Positions 34,024 to 42,646 of a DNA stretch of 64,000 nucleotides are shown here, piece after piece; position 1 is the stretch's first letter, and each line of letters begins with the position of its first letter. Both the position numbers and the translations under genes were made by a program. The stretch covers positions 186,001-250,000 of the forward strand of contig NZ_JABUXV010000002.1 of the NCBI RefSeq assembly GCF_014897705.1, written 5' to 3'. Under the pieces are notes generated by a model. It saw nothing but the letters and a program-made list of their open reading frames with translations. It searched no databases and was not told the DNA's origin. The stretch comes from Brachybacterium sp. FME24. GTDB taxonomy: Bacteria > Actinomycetota > Actinomycetes > Actinomycetales > Dermabacteraceae.

Positions 34024-35886
34024 TCACTCGCCCAGCATCCACCCGTCGGCCACGACCTGCTCGCGATCCTCGGCGCGCGCCGTGTCCAGCAGAACATCGT
34101 GACCGTCGGCCACACGGATTCTCCCGACCCAGGCGCCGAGCCCTCGGGTCGCGGCGTCGGTCGTCACGGCCAGCCGGAGCTGCACCTCGCCGACGAGCGA
34201 GTCCGCGCCACTGACCAGTGGGAACGTCCCCGTCCAGTGCTGCCTACGGCCCCATCCGGTGATCTGCCCGTCGGGCACCTCCACCGGCTCCTGGTGCTTC
34301 GCCTCCAGGGTGCCGGCGAGCGGGGCCCAGGTCGAGCCCTGGTCCTGTGAGGCCTCGAGGGTGAGGACGTCGTATGCGGTCTCGAGGTGGGCGAAGAGGT
34401 CCAGGACCAGCGCGGGGCCCGACCCCGCACCCGATCCCGACCCGGCCTCCGTGCCCGGCAGGTCCACTGCCACCGCGAGTGTCGCCGTGGTCTCGTCCTC
34501 GTGGCCTGCGTGCCAGCCGTCCCGCAGCTTTCGCGGCACCACGCCGAGGGCCTGCGCAACGCAGGTGGAGACCTCGCGCCGGGTGGCCGACGTGCTGGAC
34601 CACTCCCGCGTGGGGTGCACCGAGTTCGCGAGCATGATGACGATCGTGTCGGTCAGCGGGTCGATGACCAGGGAGGTACCGGTGAACCCGGTATGCGTCC
34701 CGCTGTAGGGGCTGGTCAGACCGGCGTGGTAGTACCAGGCCTCCAGCTCCGGCCCGAGACCTCTGCGTGCGCCGCCCACTCCGGTGATCTCGCCGATGCG
34801 GTCGGTGAACATGTCCTGCACCGTCGCCGCCTCGAGGATCCGGGCGTTGCCGTAGCGTCCGCCGCCGAGGAACATCTGCCCGAACACCGCCAGGTCGCGG
34901 GCGGTGGAGAACACGCCCGCGTGGCCCGCGACCCCGCCCAGCGAATAGGCGTTCTCGTCGTGGACATGGCCGTGCACGAGCTCCCCGTAGTACTCGATGT
35001 ACTCGGTGGCGGCGATGCGATCGCGCAGCTCGGCGGGCGGGTTGTACATCGTGTCGGCCATGCCCAGCGGATCGGTGATGTGCTCGCGCACGTACTCGTC
35101 CAGGCTCTGCCCGGACAGCTTCTCGACGACCAGGCCCAGCGCGATCAGCCCCAGGTCGCTGTACACATACGCCACCCCCGGCGGCGTCTTCGGCGCGACG
35201 GTGAGCGCCGCGTCCACGCGCGAGGGGACGTCCGGGTGGGCGGAGTAGAGATTGATGAAAGCGGGCAGCCCGCCGACGTGGGTGAGCAGCTGCTGGACGG
35301 TGACCTGCTCCTTCCCGTTCTCGGCGAACCTCGGCAGATGCGAGGCGACCGTGTCCTGAAGCGACAGCGCCCCCTGCTCGACCAGCTGCATCACCGAGGT
35401 CGCGGTGAAGATCTTCGAGATCGAGGCCAGGTCGTAGATCGTGTCGGTGCGCGCGGGGAGCCACTGCGCCTCCGGCAGCTGCGCGGTCGCGTCCTTCCAT
35501 CGCAGGGCGTACCCGTCGGCATGCTCGATGGCGATCCCCGCCTGGGAGGCGACCAGCACGGACGCCCCGGAGAACCGTGGCGGGTCATGGTCCAGGCCGG
35601 CCCGGATGATCCCTGGCAGCGCCTCGAGCGTCTCGGCGTCCAGCCCGACGGACCCTGGATCGGTCTCGCGCAGGGTCTTCCCGGAACCGCGCCGGTCCCA
35701 GGGGTGCGGGTGCGGCCCCCCGGGGCGCCAGCTCGGAGCGGCCCGGGCCGTGCTGGCGGCCGGCTTCCCCTTGTGCGGGGCGGGGTCGCCCTTCGCCGAG
35801 GCCGCCACCGGCGCTGCGACCACGGTGGTGGCCGCCGCGAGCGCGGTCGCGGTCAGTCCCGTCCGACGGGTGATCTGGGGGTCCAT
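34024..35886 (-). CDS. Exported serine beta-lactamase-like hydrolase with C-terminal beta domain
   Basis: The 620-residue precursor has a Tat signal (QITRRTGLTATALAAAT, cleaved near 30). The class C beta-lactamase-like domain has S155-I-S-K158 (nucleophile and base), Y242-S-D and a later HTGFTGTS in the HTG/KTG position. Members act as D-aminopeptidases, esterases or peptidoglycan carboxypeptidases. From about residue 465 a beta-sandwich-like domain follows, preceded by a Gly/Ser-rich link. AAGGAG precedes the ATG. The reading frame stays open far upstream, but codon pattern there belongs to the S9 gene's shadow. Confidence 0.82.
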   Translation of the reverse strand: MDPQITRRTGLTATALAAATTVVAAPVAASAKGDPAPHKGKPAASTARAAPSWRPGGPHPHPWDRRGSGKTLRETDPGSVGLDAETLEALPGIIRAGLDHDPPRFSGASVLVASQAGIAIEHADGYALRWKDATAQLPEAQWLPARTDTIYDLASISKIFTATSVMQLVEQGALSLQDTVASHLPRFAENGKEQVTVQQLLTHVGGLPAFINLYSAHPDVPSRVDAALTVAPKTPPGVAYVYSDLGLIALGLVVEKLSGQSLDEYVREHITDPLGMADTMYNPPAELRDRIAATEYIEYYGELVHGHVHDENAYSLGGVAGHAGVFSTARDLAVFGQMFLGGGRYGNARILEAATVQDMFTDRIGEITGVGGARRGLGPELEAWYYHAGLTSPYSGTHTGFTGTSLVIDPLTDTIVIMLANSVHPTREWSSTSATRREVSTCVAQALGVVPRKLRDGWHAGHEDETTATLAVAVDLPGTEAGSGSGAGSGPALVLDLFAHLETAYDVLTLEASQDQGSTWAPLAGTLEAKHQEPVEVPDGQITGWGRRQHWTGTFPLVSGADSLVGEVQLRLAVTTDAATRGLGAWVGRIRVADGHDVLLDTARAEDREQVVADGWMLGE

Positions 35887-36023
35887 GAAGCTCCTTCGCA
35901 TCGGGTCGCCCGCGGGAGGCCGACGGTGCAGAACCCCTCGTCGGGACTCATCGTCGGGGCCGCGCGCCGTCGACCACGGTATCGACGCGAGCCACGATGT
36001 GGCAACCGTCACAACTGGCGGCC

Positions 36024-38150
36024 TCAGTCCCGTTCCAGCTCGATCACCGGCACGCAGGGCGGGCTGAAACCGAGCACCTGGCCGTAGAACGACAGCGTGG
36101 CGTCGGTGGCTCGGATGATCGACGTCGCCTTGCGGAACCCGTGCTGCTCCCCCTCGAACAGCAGGTAGGCATGCGGGATGCCCTTGGCGGCGAGCGCGTC
36201 GCGGAACAGCTCGGACTGGCTCGGTGGGACGATGCGGTCCTCGTCGCCCTGCAGCAGCAGCACGGGGACCTCGAGCTCCTCGACGTGGCTGAGAGGGGCG
36301 CGCTCGACGTACAGATCGCGGCGCTCCGGGTAGGGGCCGACGAGTCCGTCGATGTAGCGGGACTCGAAATCGTGGGTGTCGAGCCGGAACCTCTCGAGCT
36401 CGGCGACCCCGAAGCTGGAGGCGCCGGCGGCGAAGGTGTCGGTGCGGGTGAGGCAGGCCAGAGTGGTCCACCCACCAGCACTGCCGCCTTCGATGGCGAG
36501 TCGTCGACCATCGGCGATCCCCTGGGCCACCAGGTGCTCCATGACTGCGACGGTGTCGTGCACGTCGACCACTCCCCACTGTCCGCGCAGGCGGTTGCGG
36601 TACTCGCGGCCGTACCCGGTGGAGCCGCCGTAGTTGACGTCGACCACACCCAGGCCGCGGGAGGTGTAGTACGCCGTGGGCAGTGACAGCACCGGGGGGA
36701 CGTGCCCGGTGGGCCCGCCGTGCACGCGTGCGATGAAGGGCGGCAGGTCTCCCTCTCGGCCGGCGAGGCCCTCCTGGTGGGGGCGATAGATGATCGCGTG
36801 GACGACGCCACCGCCGTCGAGGGGGACCTCGATGCTCTCGCCGATGGGCAGTACGGCCCTGCTCGGGGCGTCGGCTCGCGAAGAGCGCAGCAGGCGCAGC
36901 GGCGAGAGAGACGGCGAGGTCTCTTCTGGCCCCGTCGGCAGGTCGAGGAGCGCGGTGTGGATCGCGGGGAACTCGGTGGGCGACGATCCTGCCAGCAGCA
37001 GCAGGCCGTCGGCGCGCAGTTCGGCGGCGGTGAGGTGGGTGAGCGGGCATGACAGCGGCGTCAGCTCGCCGGTGCTCACGCGCAGCACGCCGAGGCCGGT
37101 TGCGGCGCGGCCGTACTGCACCAGGGCGCGATCCGCGTCGAGCACCTGGTACCAGGTGGTGCCGAGCGCCCACATGGCTCCGGCGAACTCCTGGTCGAGC
37201 TCGAGGACCTGTCGGGCACCGTCGGCGGCCGACCACACCCAGGGGTTCCACCAGCCGGAGGCATCGGAGATGATCAGCAGACGGTGGTCATCGAGCCATT
37301 CCGGTTGCAGCACGGAGGTCTCCGCTCCGCCCAGGACGACCTCGCCGATCCCCGCGCTGCCGGCCATCAGGGTCGCCACGTGCAGCTCGGTGCCGTCCCA
37401 CGGCATCTGCGGGTGCTCCCAGCTCAGCCAGGCCACCTTCGACCCGTCGGGGCTCACGCGCGGATGGGCGACGAAGCGGGAGGCAGGCGTGACCCGACGA
37501 ACGGCCGACGGATCCTCCGCGGCGGAGCCGTCCAGGGGAACGGTCGCGACATAGCGTTCGATGTGCGGGGCGCCGTCGGCGTCGAGCCGCGGGCCCTGGT
37601 CGCCGCCGGTGTGGTCCTCGCAGATCCACCAGACCTCCTGCGTGCCGTCGGCGAGGGTGACCACGGTGGGGTCGGCCCAGCGCAGGGAGGGTCCGTGCGC
37701 GGTCTCGACCTCGGGGCCGACGGGTGAGAGCGGGCGCGGCTGCTCGCCCTCCCGGACGGCGTGGACCCGCTGGTCCTCGAAGTTCACGAACACCACCAGC
37801 GGGGAGGTGCGTTCGGTGGCCGTGGCGGGGGTGGCGGCAGGGGGGACGACGGTCCAGCTCGCGCCGCCGTACTCGTGCACGCGGGAGCGGGCGTTGAACG
37901 GGGCGGGCAGCACGGTCACGGGGTCCGTCGGGGCCTGCTCCGCACCGGCGGTGCCGTCCCACGGATCAGGGAGGGCGACCGGTCCGGCAGAGCGCACGAT
38001 CGCCTGACGACCCCCCTCGGTCGCGATGCCCTCGGTCCACCACACGGCGTCGTCGACCAGGCGCGGGGCACCGAGCCTCGTGCCCCCGGTCGCGAGCAGC
38101 TCAGCAGAGATCGGAGAGGGCCAGGACCCGTAGGGCAGTGTCGTCACCAT
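36024..38150 (-). CDS. S9 family prolyl oligopeptidase / acylaminoacyl peptidase
   Basis: The 708-residue protein has an N-terminal beta-propeller region (WD-like strands, for example DGSKVAWLSWEHPQMPWDG) and a C-terminal alpha/beta hydrolase. The catalytic triad is S557 in GGSAGG, D638 in GDEDRIVP and H670 in GEQHGFR. It should cleave peptides or blocked amino acids in the cytoplasm; there is no signal peptide. TACCCT (38157-38162) ends 6 nt before the ATG, so the mRNA is probably leaderless. Confidence 0.87.
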   Translation of the reverse strand: MVTTLPYGSWPSPISAELLATGGTRLGAPRLVDDAVWWTEGIATEGGRQAIVRSAGPVALPDPWDGTAGAEQAPTDPVTVLPAPFNARSRVHEYGGASWTVVPPAATPATATERTSPLVVFVNFEDQRVHAVREGEQPRPLSPVGPEVETAHGPSLRWADPTVVTLADGTQEVWWICEDHTGGDQGPRLDADGAPHIERYVATVPLDGSAAEDPSAVRRVTPASRFVAHPRVSPDGSKVAWLSWEHPQMPWDGTELHVATLMAGSAGIGEVVLGGAETSVLQPEWLDDHRLLIISDASGWWNPWVWSAADGARQVLELDQEFAGAMWALGTTWYQVLDADRALVQYGRAATGLGVLRVSTGELTPLSCPLTHLTAAELRADGLLLLAGSSPTEFPAIHTALLDLPTGPEETSPSLSPLRLLRSSRADAPSRAVLPIGESIEVPLDGGGVVHAIIYRPHQEGLAGREGDLPPFIARVHGGPTGHVPPVLSLPTAYYTSRGLGVVDVNYGGSTGYGREYRNRLRGQWGVVDVHDTVAVMEHLVAQGIADGRRLAIEGGSAGGWTTLACLTRTDTFAAGASSFGVAELERFRLDTHDFESRYIDGLVGPYPERRDLYVERAPLSHVEELEVPVLLLQGDEDRIVPPSQSELFRDALAAKGIPHAYLLFEGEQHGFRKATSIIRATDATLSFYGQVLGFSPPCVPVIELERD

Positions 38151-38229
38151 GAGGACAGGGTATGCATGGGAACGCGGGGACGCCTCCGGAATGCGGAGAG
38201 CCGACGCTCGAGGACCCGAGCCGTTCCGC

Positions 38230-38244
38230 GGACAGGGCCTGTCC
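38230..38244. promoter_or_regulatory. Perfect palindrome in a divergent promoter region
   Basis: GGACAGG-G-CCTGTCC lies between the S9 peptidase and VOC genes. It overlaps the expected -35 position of the VOC gene, whose -10 would be GACCCT (38256-38261), 6 nt before its ATG. It is a candidate operator; the regulator is unknown. Confidence 0.4.
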
Positions 38245-38267
38245 GCCCTGCGGGAGACCCTCGGTCC

Positions 38268-38798
38268 ATGACCTCTTCACTGATCACCCCGACCTCCCGA
38301 CTGACCGGCGGCTACGGCAGCCTCAACCCCTTCGCCGCCGTCACAGGCCCTGGCGGGGCCCGTGCCTTCCTCGAGTTCCTCGGCGCGGTGTTCGACGCGG
38401 TCGAGACGCCCGAGGCCCACGCCATCGATACCGATGGACTCCTGATCCACTCCGAGGCGCGGATCGGCGATTCATGCCTCATGGTCGTCGACTCCAAGCC
38501 CGACTGGCCCTTCACCCCCGCGCTCCTCCAGGTCAACGTCGAGGACCCCCGCGAAGTACTGCGGCGGGCGAGCGCATCGGGGGCATGGATCATCACGGAG
38601 GTCTCCCCGTTCTACGGCTCGACGATCGCCCGGTTCCAGGATCCGTGGCACAACGTGTGGTGGCTGTTCGGCCCGGAGGACGCCGACGCCCCTGCGCTGG
38701 AGTGGGATCCCGAGGCCGCAGCGCAGGAGCACGAGAGCGATGTGCACGCGACCATCTGTCGGGCGATGGAGGAGCTGACCCCGCCGACGGACCGCTGA
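38268..38798 (+). CDS. VOC (glyoxalase/bleomycin resistance) superfamily protein
   Basis: The 176-residue protein has the PhnB-like VOC layout: LNPFAAVTGPGGARAFLEFLGAVF at the N-terminus, HSEARIGDSCLMVVDSKPDW, a repeat of the motif in LLQVNVEDPREVLRRASASGA, and ARFQDPWHNVWWLF near the end. These proteins bind metal or ligands between two beta-alpha-beta-beta-beta units. The function is not defined. It converges on the PhzF gene with 40 bp between. Confidence 0.75.
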   Translation: MTSSLITPTSRLTGGYGSLNPFAAVTGPGGARAFLEFLGAVFDAVETPEAHAIDTDGLLIHSEARIGDSCLMVVDSKPDWPFTPALLQVNVEDPREVLRRASASGAWIITEVSPFYGSTIARFQDPWHNVWWLFGPEDADAPALEWDPEAAAQEHESDVHATICRAMEELTPPTDR

Positions 38799-38838
38799 CC
38801 GGCACGGCGGACCCAGCGCGAAGCGCTCCGTCGACGGG

Positions 38839-39747
38839 TCACACCAGGATCGAGCCCTCCACAGTGAGCACGGTCGCGCCGCCGATCCAGATCGTGCCGT
38901 CGGCCTCGACCTGCACGTCGATGCGACCCTCGCGGTCCAGCACCGTGCCCTGCGCGGCGGTCCACCGCGCGGGCATCGGCTCGCGGCCCACCATCCATTG
39001 GGCGATGCCCGCGTTCAGGCTGCCGGTGACGGGGTCCTCGAGGCCGCCGAGGGTGAAGGCGCGGACCTCGTAGAGCGGGCCGGCGGTGGTCCCGCCGGTC
39101 CCGTCGACCGACCCGTCGGTCCTATTGTCCGGGCCGTCGGTGGTGCCCGCCGGGCCGTGACGGCCGACGACACCGAGCTTCGCCTCCGTCATCCCCGCCA
39201 GGTCGGGGCACAGCGACAGGACCTGCTCGGCGGATTCCAGCTCGAGCACGCGCCAGCCCGGGCCATTGTCGGCCCAGGTGTGCCCGCGGACCGAGGAGCG
39301 CTGCACCCCGAGCGCCTTCGCGAGCTGGACGACGTCGGCCTCCTCGAGGGGCCCGTCGCGGAGAAGGGGTGGGGCGGCGAAGGCGAGCCGGTCCCCGTCC
39401 TGGCGCACCGTGATGAGCCCCGCCGCGCACTCCTGCACGATCCGCTCCCCCGAGGGCTCCCCACCGGCGGACAGCCAGGCGCGCGCGGTGCCGAGCGTGG
39501 GATGGCCGGCGAAGGGCAGTTCGCCCGACGGGGTGAAGATCCGTACCCGGTAGTCGGCGTCGGCCGACGTCGGGGGCAGCAGGAACGTGGTCTCCGAGAG
39601 GTTCGTCCAGCGCGCCACGCGCTGCATGGTCTCGTCGTCGATCCCCTCGGCGTCGAGCACGACGGCCAGAGGATTCCCGCGCTGGGGGCGATCGGCGAAG
39701 ACGTCGAGCTGGGCGAAGCGGCGGGAGACGGGCGGGGCGGGAGACAT
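38839..39747 (-). CDS. PhzF-family isomerase-like protein
   Basis: The 302-residue protein begins FAQLDVFADRPQRGNPLAVVLDA, and has the active-site glutamate region ARWTNLSETTFLLPP, then GHPTLGTARAW and GLEDPVTGSLNAGIAQWM. These are the hallmarks of the PhzF/diaminopimelate-epimerase fold. There is no phenazine cluster here, so it is probably a general isomerase. An inserted Gly/Asp/Thr-rich loop (GRHGPAGTTDGPDNRTDG) is unusual. GAGGAT lies 6 nt before the ATG. Confidence 0.82.
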   Translation of the reverse strand: MSPAPPVSRRFAQLDVFADRPQRGNPLAVVLDAEGIDDETMQRVARWTNLSETTFLLPPTSADADYRVRIFTPSGELPFAGHPTLGTARAWLSAGGEPSGERIVQECAAGLITVRQDGDRLAFAAPPLLRDGPLEEADVVQLAKALGVQRSSVRGHTWADNGPGWRVLELESAEQVLSLCPDLAGMTEAKLGVVGRHGPAGTTDGPDNRTDGSVDGTGGTTAGPLYEVRAFTLGGLEDPVTGSLNAGIAQWMVGREPMPARWTAAQGTVLDREGRIDVQVEADGTIWIGGATVLTVEGSILV

Positions 39748-39770
39748 GCGGTCATCCTCGCACCGGTCGC

Positions 39771-41192
39771 TCAGCGACCGGCGTCGTCGAGCGCCTGGTC
39801 CTCTGCCTGCATGGCCTCCAGACCGTAGTCCTGGGGTTCGGACTCCGGGATGTCGGTGCCGTGCAGGGACGCACCGGCGGTCTCCTTGAGGAACAGCAGC
39901 GCGACCATCCCGACCACGCAGCCGAGCATCACGTAGACCGCCGGGAACTCGAGGAATCCGGTGGCGCTGATGACCTTCTCGTTCAGCGGCGCGGCCGTGC
40001 CGCCGAAGATCGAGGTGAACACGTTGTACGTGACGGCGAAGCCCGCGAAGCGCACATGCGCCGGGAACATCGCCGGGAAGGTCGCGGAGATCGTGGACAG
40101 CTGCGGGATGTACAGCAGGCCCAGCACCGCGAAGCCCAGGATCGCCAGGCCGAAGCTCTGTCCCATCAGCGTGTACATCGGCAGGGCCATCACGAACAGG
40201 CCCACCATGGAGAACCACCACAGCTTCTTGCGGCCGATCCGATCCGACAGGGATCCGCAGAACGGGATCACCGCCATCATCGCCACCTCGCCGATGAGGA
40301 TCACCATCAGGGACTCGTTCGGGGTGAGGTGGATCTTGGTCTCGAGATAACCGGGCATGTAGGTCAGCAGCGTGTAGTTCGCGATGTTCAGCGGGACCAC
40401 GAGGCCGGCCATCACGAGGATCGGCTTCCAGTACTTCACGATCAGGTCGCGCAGGCCGCCCGTGGCGGTCTCCTCCGACTCGCCGGCCTCCTCGAGGTCC
40501 TGGAACACCGGGGTCTCGTCGAGACGGGACCGCAGGTAGAGGCCGATGATGCCGAGCGGGCCCGCGACGAAGAACGGCACGCGCCAGCCCCAGGCCGCCA
40601 TGGCGTCCTCGCCGATGCTCAGCTGCAGGACCAGCACCACGATGGTGCCCAGGGCGAAGCCGCCCAGGGTGCCGAATTCGAGGAAGCTGCCGTAGAGACC
40701 GCGGCGCTTGTCCGGCGCGTACTCGGCCATGAAGGTCGCCGCGCCCCCGTACTCGCCGCCGGTGGAGAAGCCCTGCACGAGGCGCAGCACCGCCAGCAGG
40801 ATCGGGGCGAGGATGCCTACCTGCTCGTACGTCGGCAGCACCCCGATGAGGAAGGTCGCCGCGGACATCAGGATGATCGTCAGGGCGAGCACGTGCTTAC
40901 GGCCCAGGCGGTCGCCGAGCGGCCCCCAGATGAATCCCCCGAAGGGGCGGGCGATGAAGGAGATCGCGAGGAAGGCGTAGGTCCAGAACAGTCCTTCGGA
41001 GCCCGAGGGGAAGAAGTGGGCCGCGATGTAGGTGGCGACCACGGCGTACGCGCCGTAGTCGTACCACTCGGTGGCGTTGCCCATCGCGGAGGCCGCGACG
41101 GCCTGACGGATGGTCCGGCGGGGAGGGAGATCCTCGAAGGCGGTGCCCGAGGGAGCCCCGGAATCAGGGGCGGTGGTGGTCTGCGTCGTCAC
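39771..41192 (-). CDS. MHS-family MFS transporter (metabolite:H+ symporter)
   Basis: The 473-residue protein has 12 membrane helices, the cytoplasmic motif GPLGDRLGRKHVL between helices 2 and 3, GFSTGGEYGGAATFMAEYA, and a repeat SLSDRIGRKKLWW in the second half. This is typical of the MHS group that includes ProP and KgtP. The substrate may be a compatible solute, dicarboxylate or similar. The GTG start has GGAAG upstream; other GTG codons lie up to nine codons earlier. Confidence 0.83.
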   Translation of the reverse strand: MTTQTTTAPDSGAPSGTAFEDLPPRRTIRQAVAASAMGNATEWYDYGAYAVVATYIAAHFFPSGSEGLFWTYAFLAISFIARPFGGFIWGPLGDRLGRKHVLALTIILMSAATFLIGVLPTYEQVGILAPILLAVLRLVQGFSTGGEYGGAATFMAEYAPDKRRGLYGSFLEFGTLGGFALGTIVVLVLQLSIGEDAMAAWGWRVPFFVAGPLGIIGLYLRSRLDETPVFQDLEEAGESEETATGGLRDLIVKYWKPILVMAGLVVPLNIANYTLLTYMPGYLETKIHLTPNESLMVILIGEVAMMAVIPFCGSLSDRIGRKKLWWFSMVGLFVMALPMYTLMGQSFGLAILGFAVLGLLYIPQLSTISATFPAMFPAHVRFAGFAVTYNVFTSIFGGTAAPLNEKVISATGFLEFPAVYVMLGCVVGMVALLFLKETAGASLHGTDIPESEPQDYGLEAMQAEDQALDDAGR

Positions 41193-41514
41193 GGACGGAA
41201 CTTCCCGTTCTTCACGCACGTGCTCAGGCACGCTGTGGCGGCGCTCCCGGCGGCGCGAGGAGGCGCCCGATACTCCGGAAGCGGCCGATGACGGATGGTC
41301 ATCGGGCGATCGGCGGGCGCGGAGGGTCGACGCGTCGACCAGCAGCGCGTTCCGCCCAAAAACACGCTCACGGTACGCAGATCCTCGTCGCTCCGCCACG
41401 TGGGGATCCGTCCACCATTACATCCGTACTGGTCACGCCGGGATCGCGGTCACATATGACCACCCGGTAGGTCGCTCGGTCGACCCGTCGTCCATTCTGC
41501 CGGGGCGCCCGCGC
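41193..41514. promoter_or_regulatory. Intergenic region between the Mrp operon and the MHS transporter gene
   Basis: There is no gene. It should hold the 3' end of the Mrp operon transcript and the promoter of the transporter gene, both leftward. An inverted repeat GGTCA-CATA-TGACC (41448-41461) and a further GGTCAC half-site at 41431-41436 are candidate regulator sites. No clear terminator is visible. Confidence 0.4.
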
Positions 41515-41910
41515 TCAGTGGTCGTCGCGGTGCGGAACCTGCTCGCCCTCGCCGGGGGCCCGCTCGAGATCCTGCGGCGCCGTCCTGGGATCCACCGGGG
41601 CCCCCGAGAGGTAGGCGGCGCGGGCCAACACGTTCGAGGCGACCGAGGAGACGATGACGAGCGCGAGCACCGTGATCACCGTCTTGAGCAGCAGTCCCGT
41701 GGCGAACCCGTCGACCCGGAGATGCTCCAGGAACGCCCCCACGACGATCATGGGCAGCCCCAGCCCGGTGGCCGGGGAGAGCACATTGATGCGGCTGAGC
41801 GAGTCGCGGGCGTGGAACATCGACAGGGCAGCGGTGAGCATCCAGAACGCCCCGCCCACCAGGAGCACGGCGATGAGAACCATCAGAGCGACGTCGAGCA
41901 CGGCGATCAT
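41515..41910 (-). CDS. mnhG: Mrp-type Na+/H+ antiporter subunit G
   Basis: The 131-residue protein has three membrane helices and the family core FWMLTAALSMFHARDSLSRINVLSPATGLGLP, which corresponds to the RxxDxxxRL-type loop of MnhG/PhaG proteins. The ATG overlaps the mnhF stop (ATGA). It is the last gene of the operon. The C-terminal 25 residues are hydrophilic and carry HRDDH. Confidence 0.88.
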   Translation of the reverse strand: MIAVLDVALMVLIAVLLVGGAFWMLTAALSMFHARDSLSRINVLSPATGLGLPMIVVGAFLEHLRVDGFATGLLLKTVITVLALVIVSSVASNVLARAAYLSGAPVDPRTAPQDLERAPGEGEQVPHRDDH

Positions 41911-42167
41911 CGACGCCCCCTGGTGAGGATCCGGGCGAGCGCCACGGTGGCGAGGATCCCCAGCACCGAGGCGATCAGGGCCGCGTCCACGGCGGCGGCG
42001 GAGGCATTGAGCAGCCCTACCAGCACGATCAGGCCGACTCCGCAGAAGAACACGAGGTCGCCGACGACGGCCCGGCTGGCAGCATCCGGGGCGGTGGCCA
42101 CGCGGAAGAGGCCTACCAGGATCGTCGCACCGAGCAGGCCGACGGTCACCCATATGACGACGCTCAT
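41907..42167 (-). CDS. mnhF: Mrp-type Na+/H+ antiporter subunit F
   Basis: The 86-residue protein has three membrane helices and the family motif RVATAPDAASRAVVGDLVFF, in which the D-x-x-x-R-x-x-x-x-D pattern is typical of MnhF. Both ends overlap neighbours by four bases (ATGA), so the subunits are made in fixed order. Confidence 0.9.
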   Translation of the reverse strand: MSVVIWVTVGLLGATILVGLFRVATAPDAASRAVVGDLVFFCGVGLIVLVGLLNASAAAVDAALIASVLGILATVALARILTRGRR

Positions 42168-42646
42168 CGTTCCTCCTCCGAGGTGGTGGGGTGGCCGGGC
42201 TGCGCATCCCGACCGTGCTCATGCACCTTCCGGGCGGCGAGGCCGTCCGCGAACAACTCGCCGTCGTCCCGTCCTCCGCGGGGCTGCAGGCCGGCGTCCG
42301 CTCCGCTGTGTCCTCGCGTCGCGCGCAGCAGTCGCTCCTCCATCTCGCGCAGATCGGCGATGACCTGGTCCCGCGACTCGGCGAACAGCACGTGCACGAA
42401 CAGGCTGCAGTCCTCCTCGAGGGTGCCGTGGGCGATGCCCACCACCAGCGTGCCCGGCGTGATCGTGATCGAGGAGGCCATCGCGACGATCTCGACGTCG
42501 GTGGTCGCCCGCAGGGGGTACTCGACGATCGCCGGAGAACTGCGGGTGCCAGGGCTGTAGACGCCCCTGGCCACCTCGAGGGAGCCCTTGATGATCTCCA
42601 CCAGGATCCACAGGACGTAGGTGATCGTGTTCCACAGGCGTCTCAT
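42164..42646 (-). CDS. mnhE: Mrp-type Na+/H+ antiporter subunit E, short N-terminus
   Basis: The 160-residue protein contains the MnhE core: LVEIIKGSLEVARGVYSPG, then TITPGTLVVGIAHGTLEEDC. Only one hydrophobic helix precedes it. Typical MnhE proteins have two more N-terminal helices that are absent here, while the C-terminal tail is longer and hydrophilic. The reading frame has no upstream room, since the ATG overlaps the mnhD stop (ATGA at 42643-42646). The missing helices could be a lineage trait. Confidence 0.83.
   Translation of the reverse strand: MRRLWNTITYVLWILVEIIKGSLEVARGVYSPGTRSSPAIVEYPLRATTDVEIVAMASSITITPGTLVVGIAHGTLEEDCSLFVHVLFAESRDQVIADLREMEERLLRATRGHSGADAGLQPRGGRDDGELFADGLAARKVHEHGRDAQPGHPTTSEEER

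Noticed and set aside
34024-37251. A 1075-codon version of the serine hydrolase extending into the S9 peptidase gene
   Set aside because: The extension is Arg/Pro-rich shadow sequence. A ribosome site and Tat signal mark the start at 35886.
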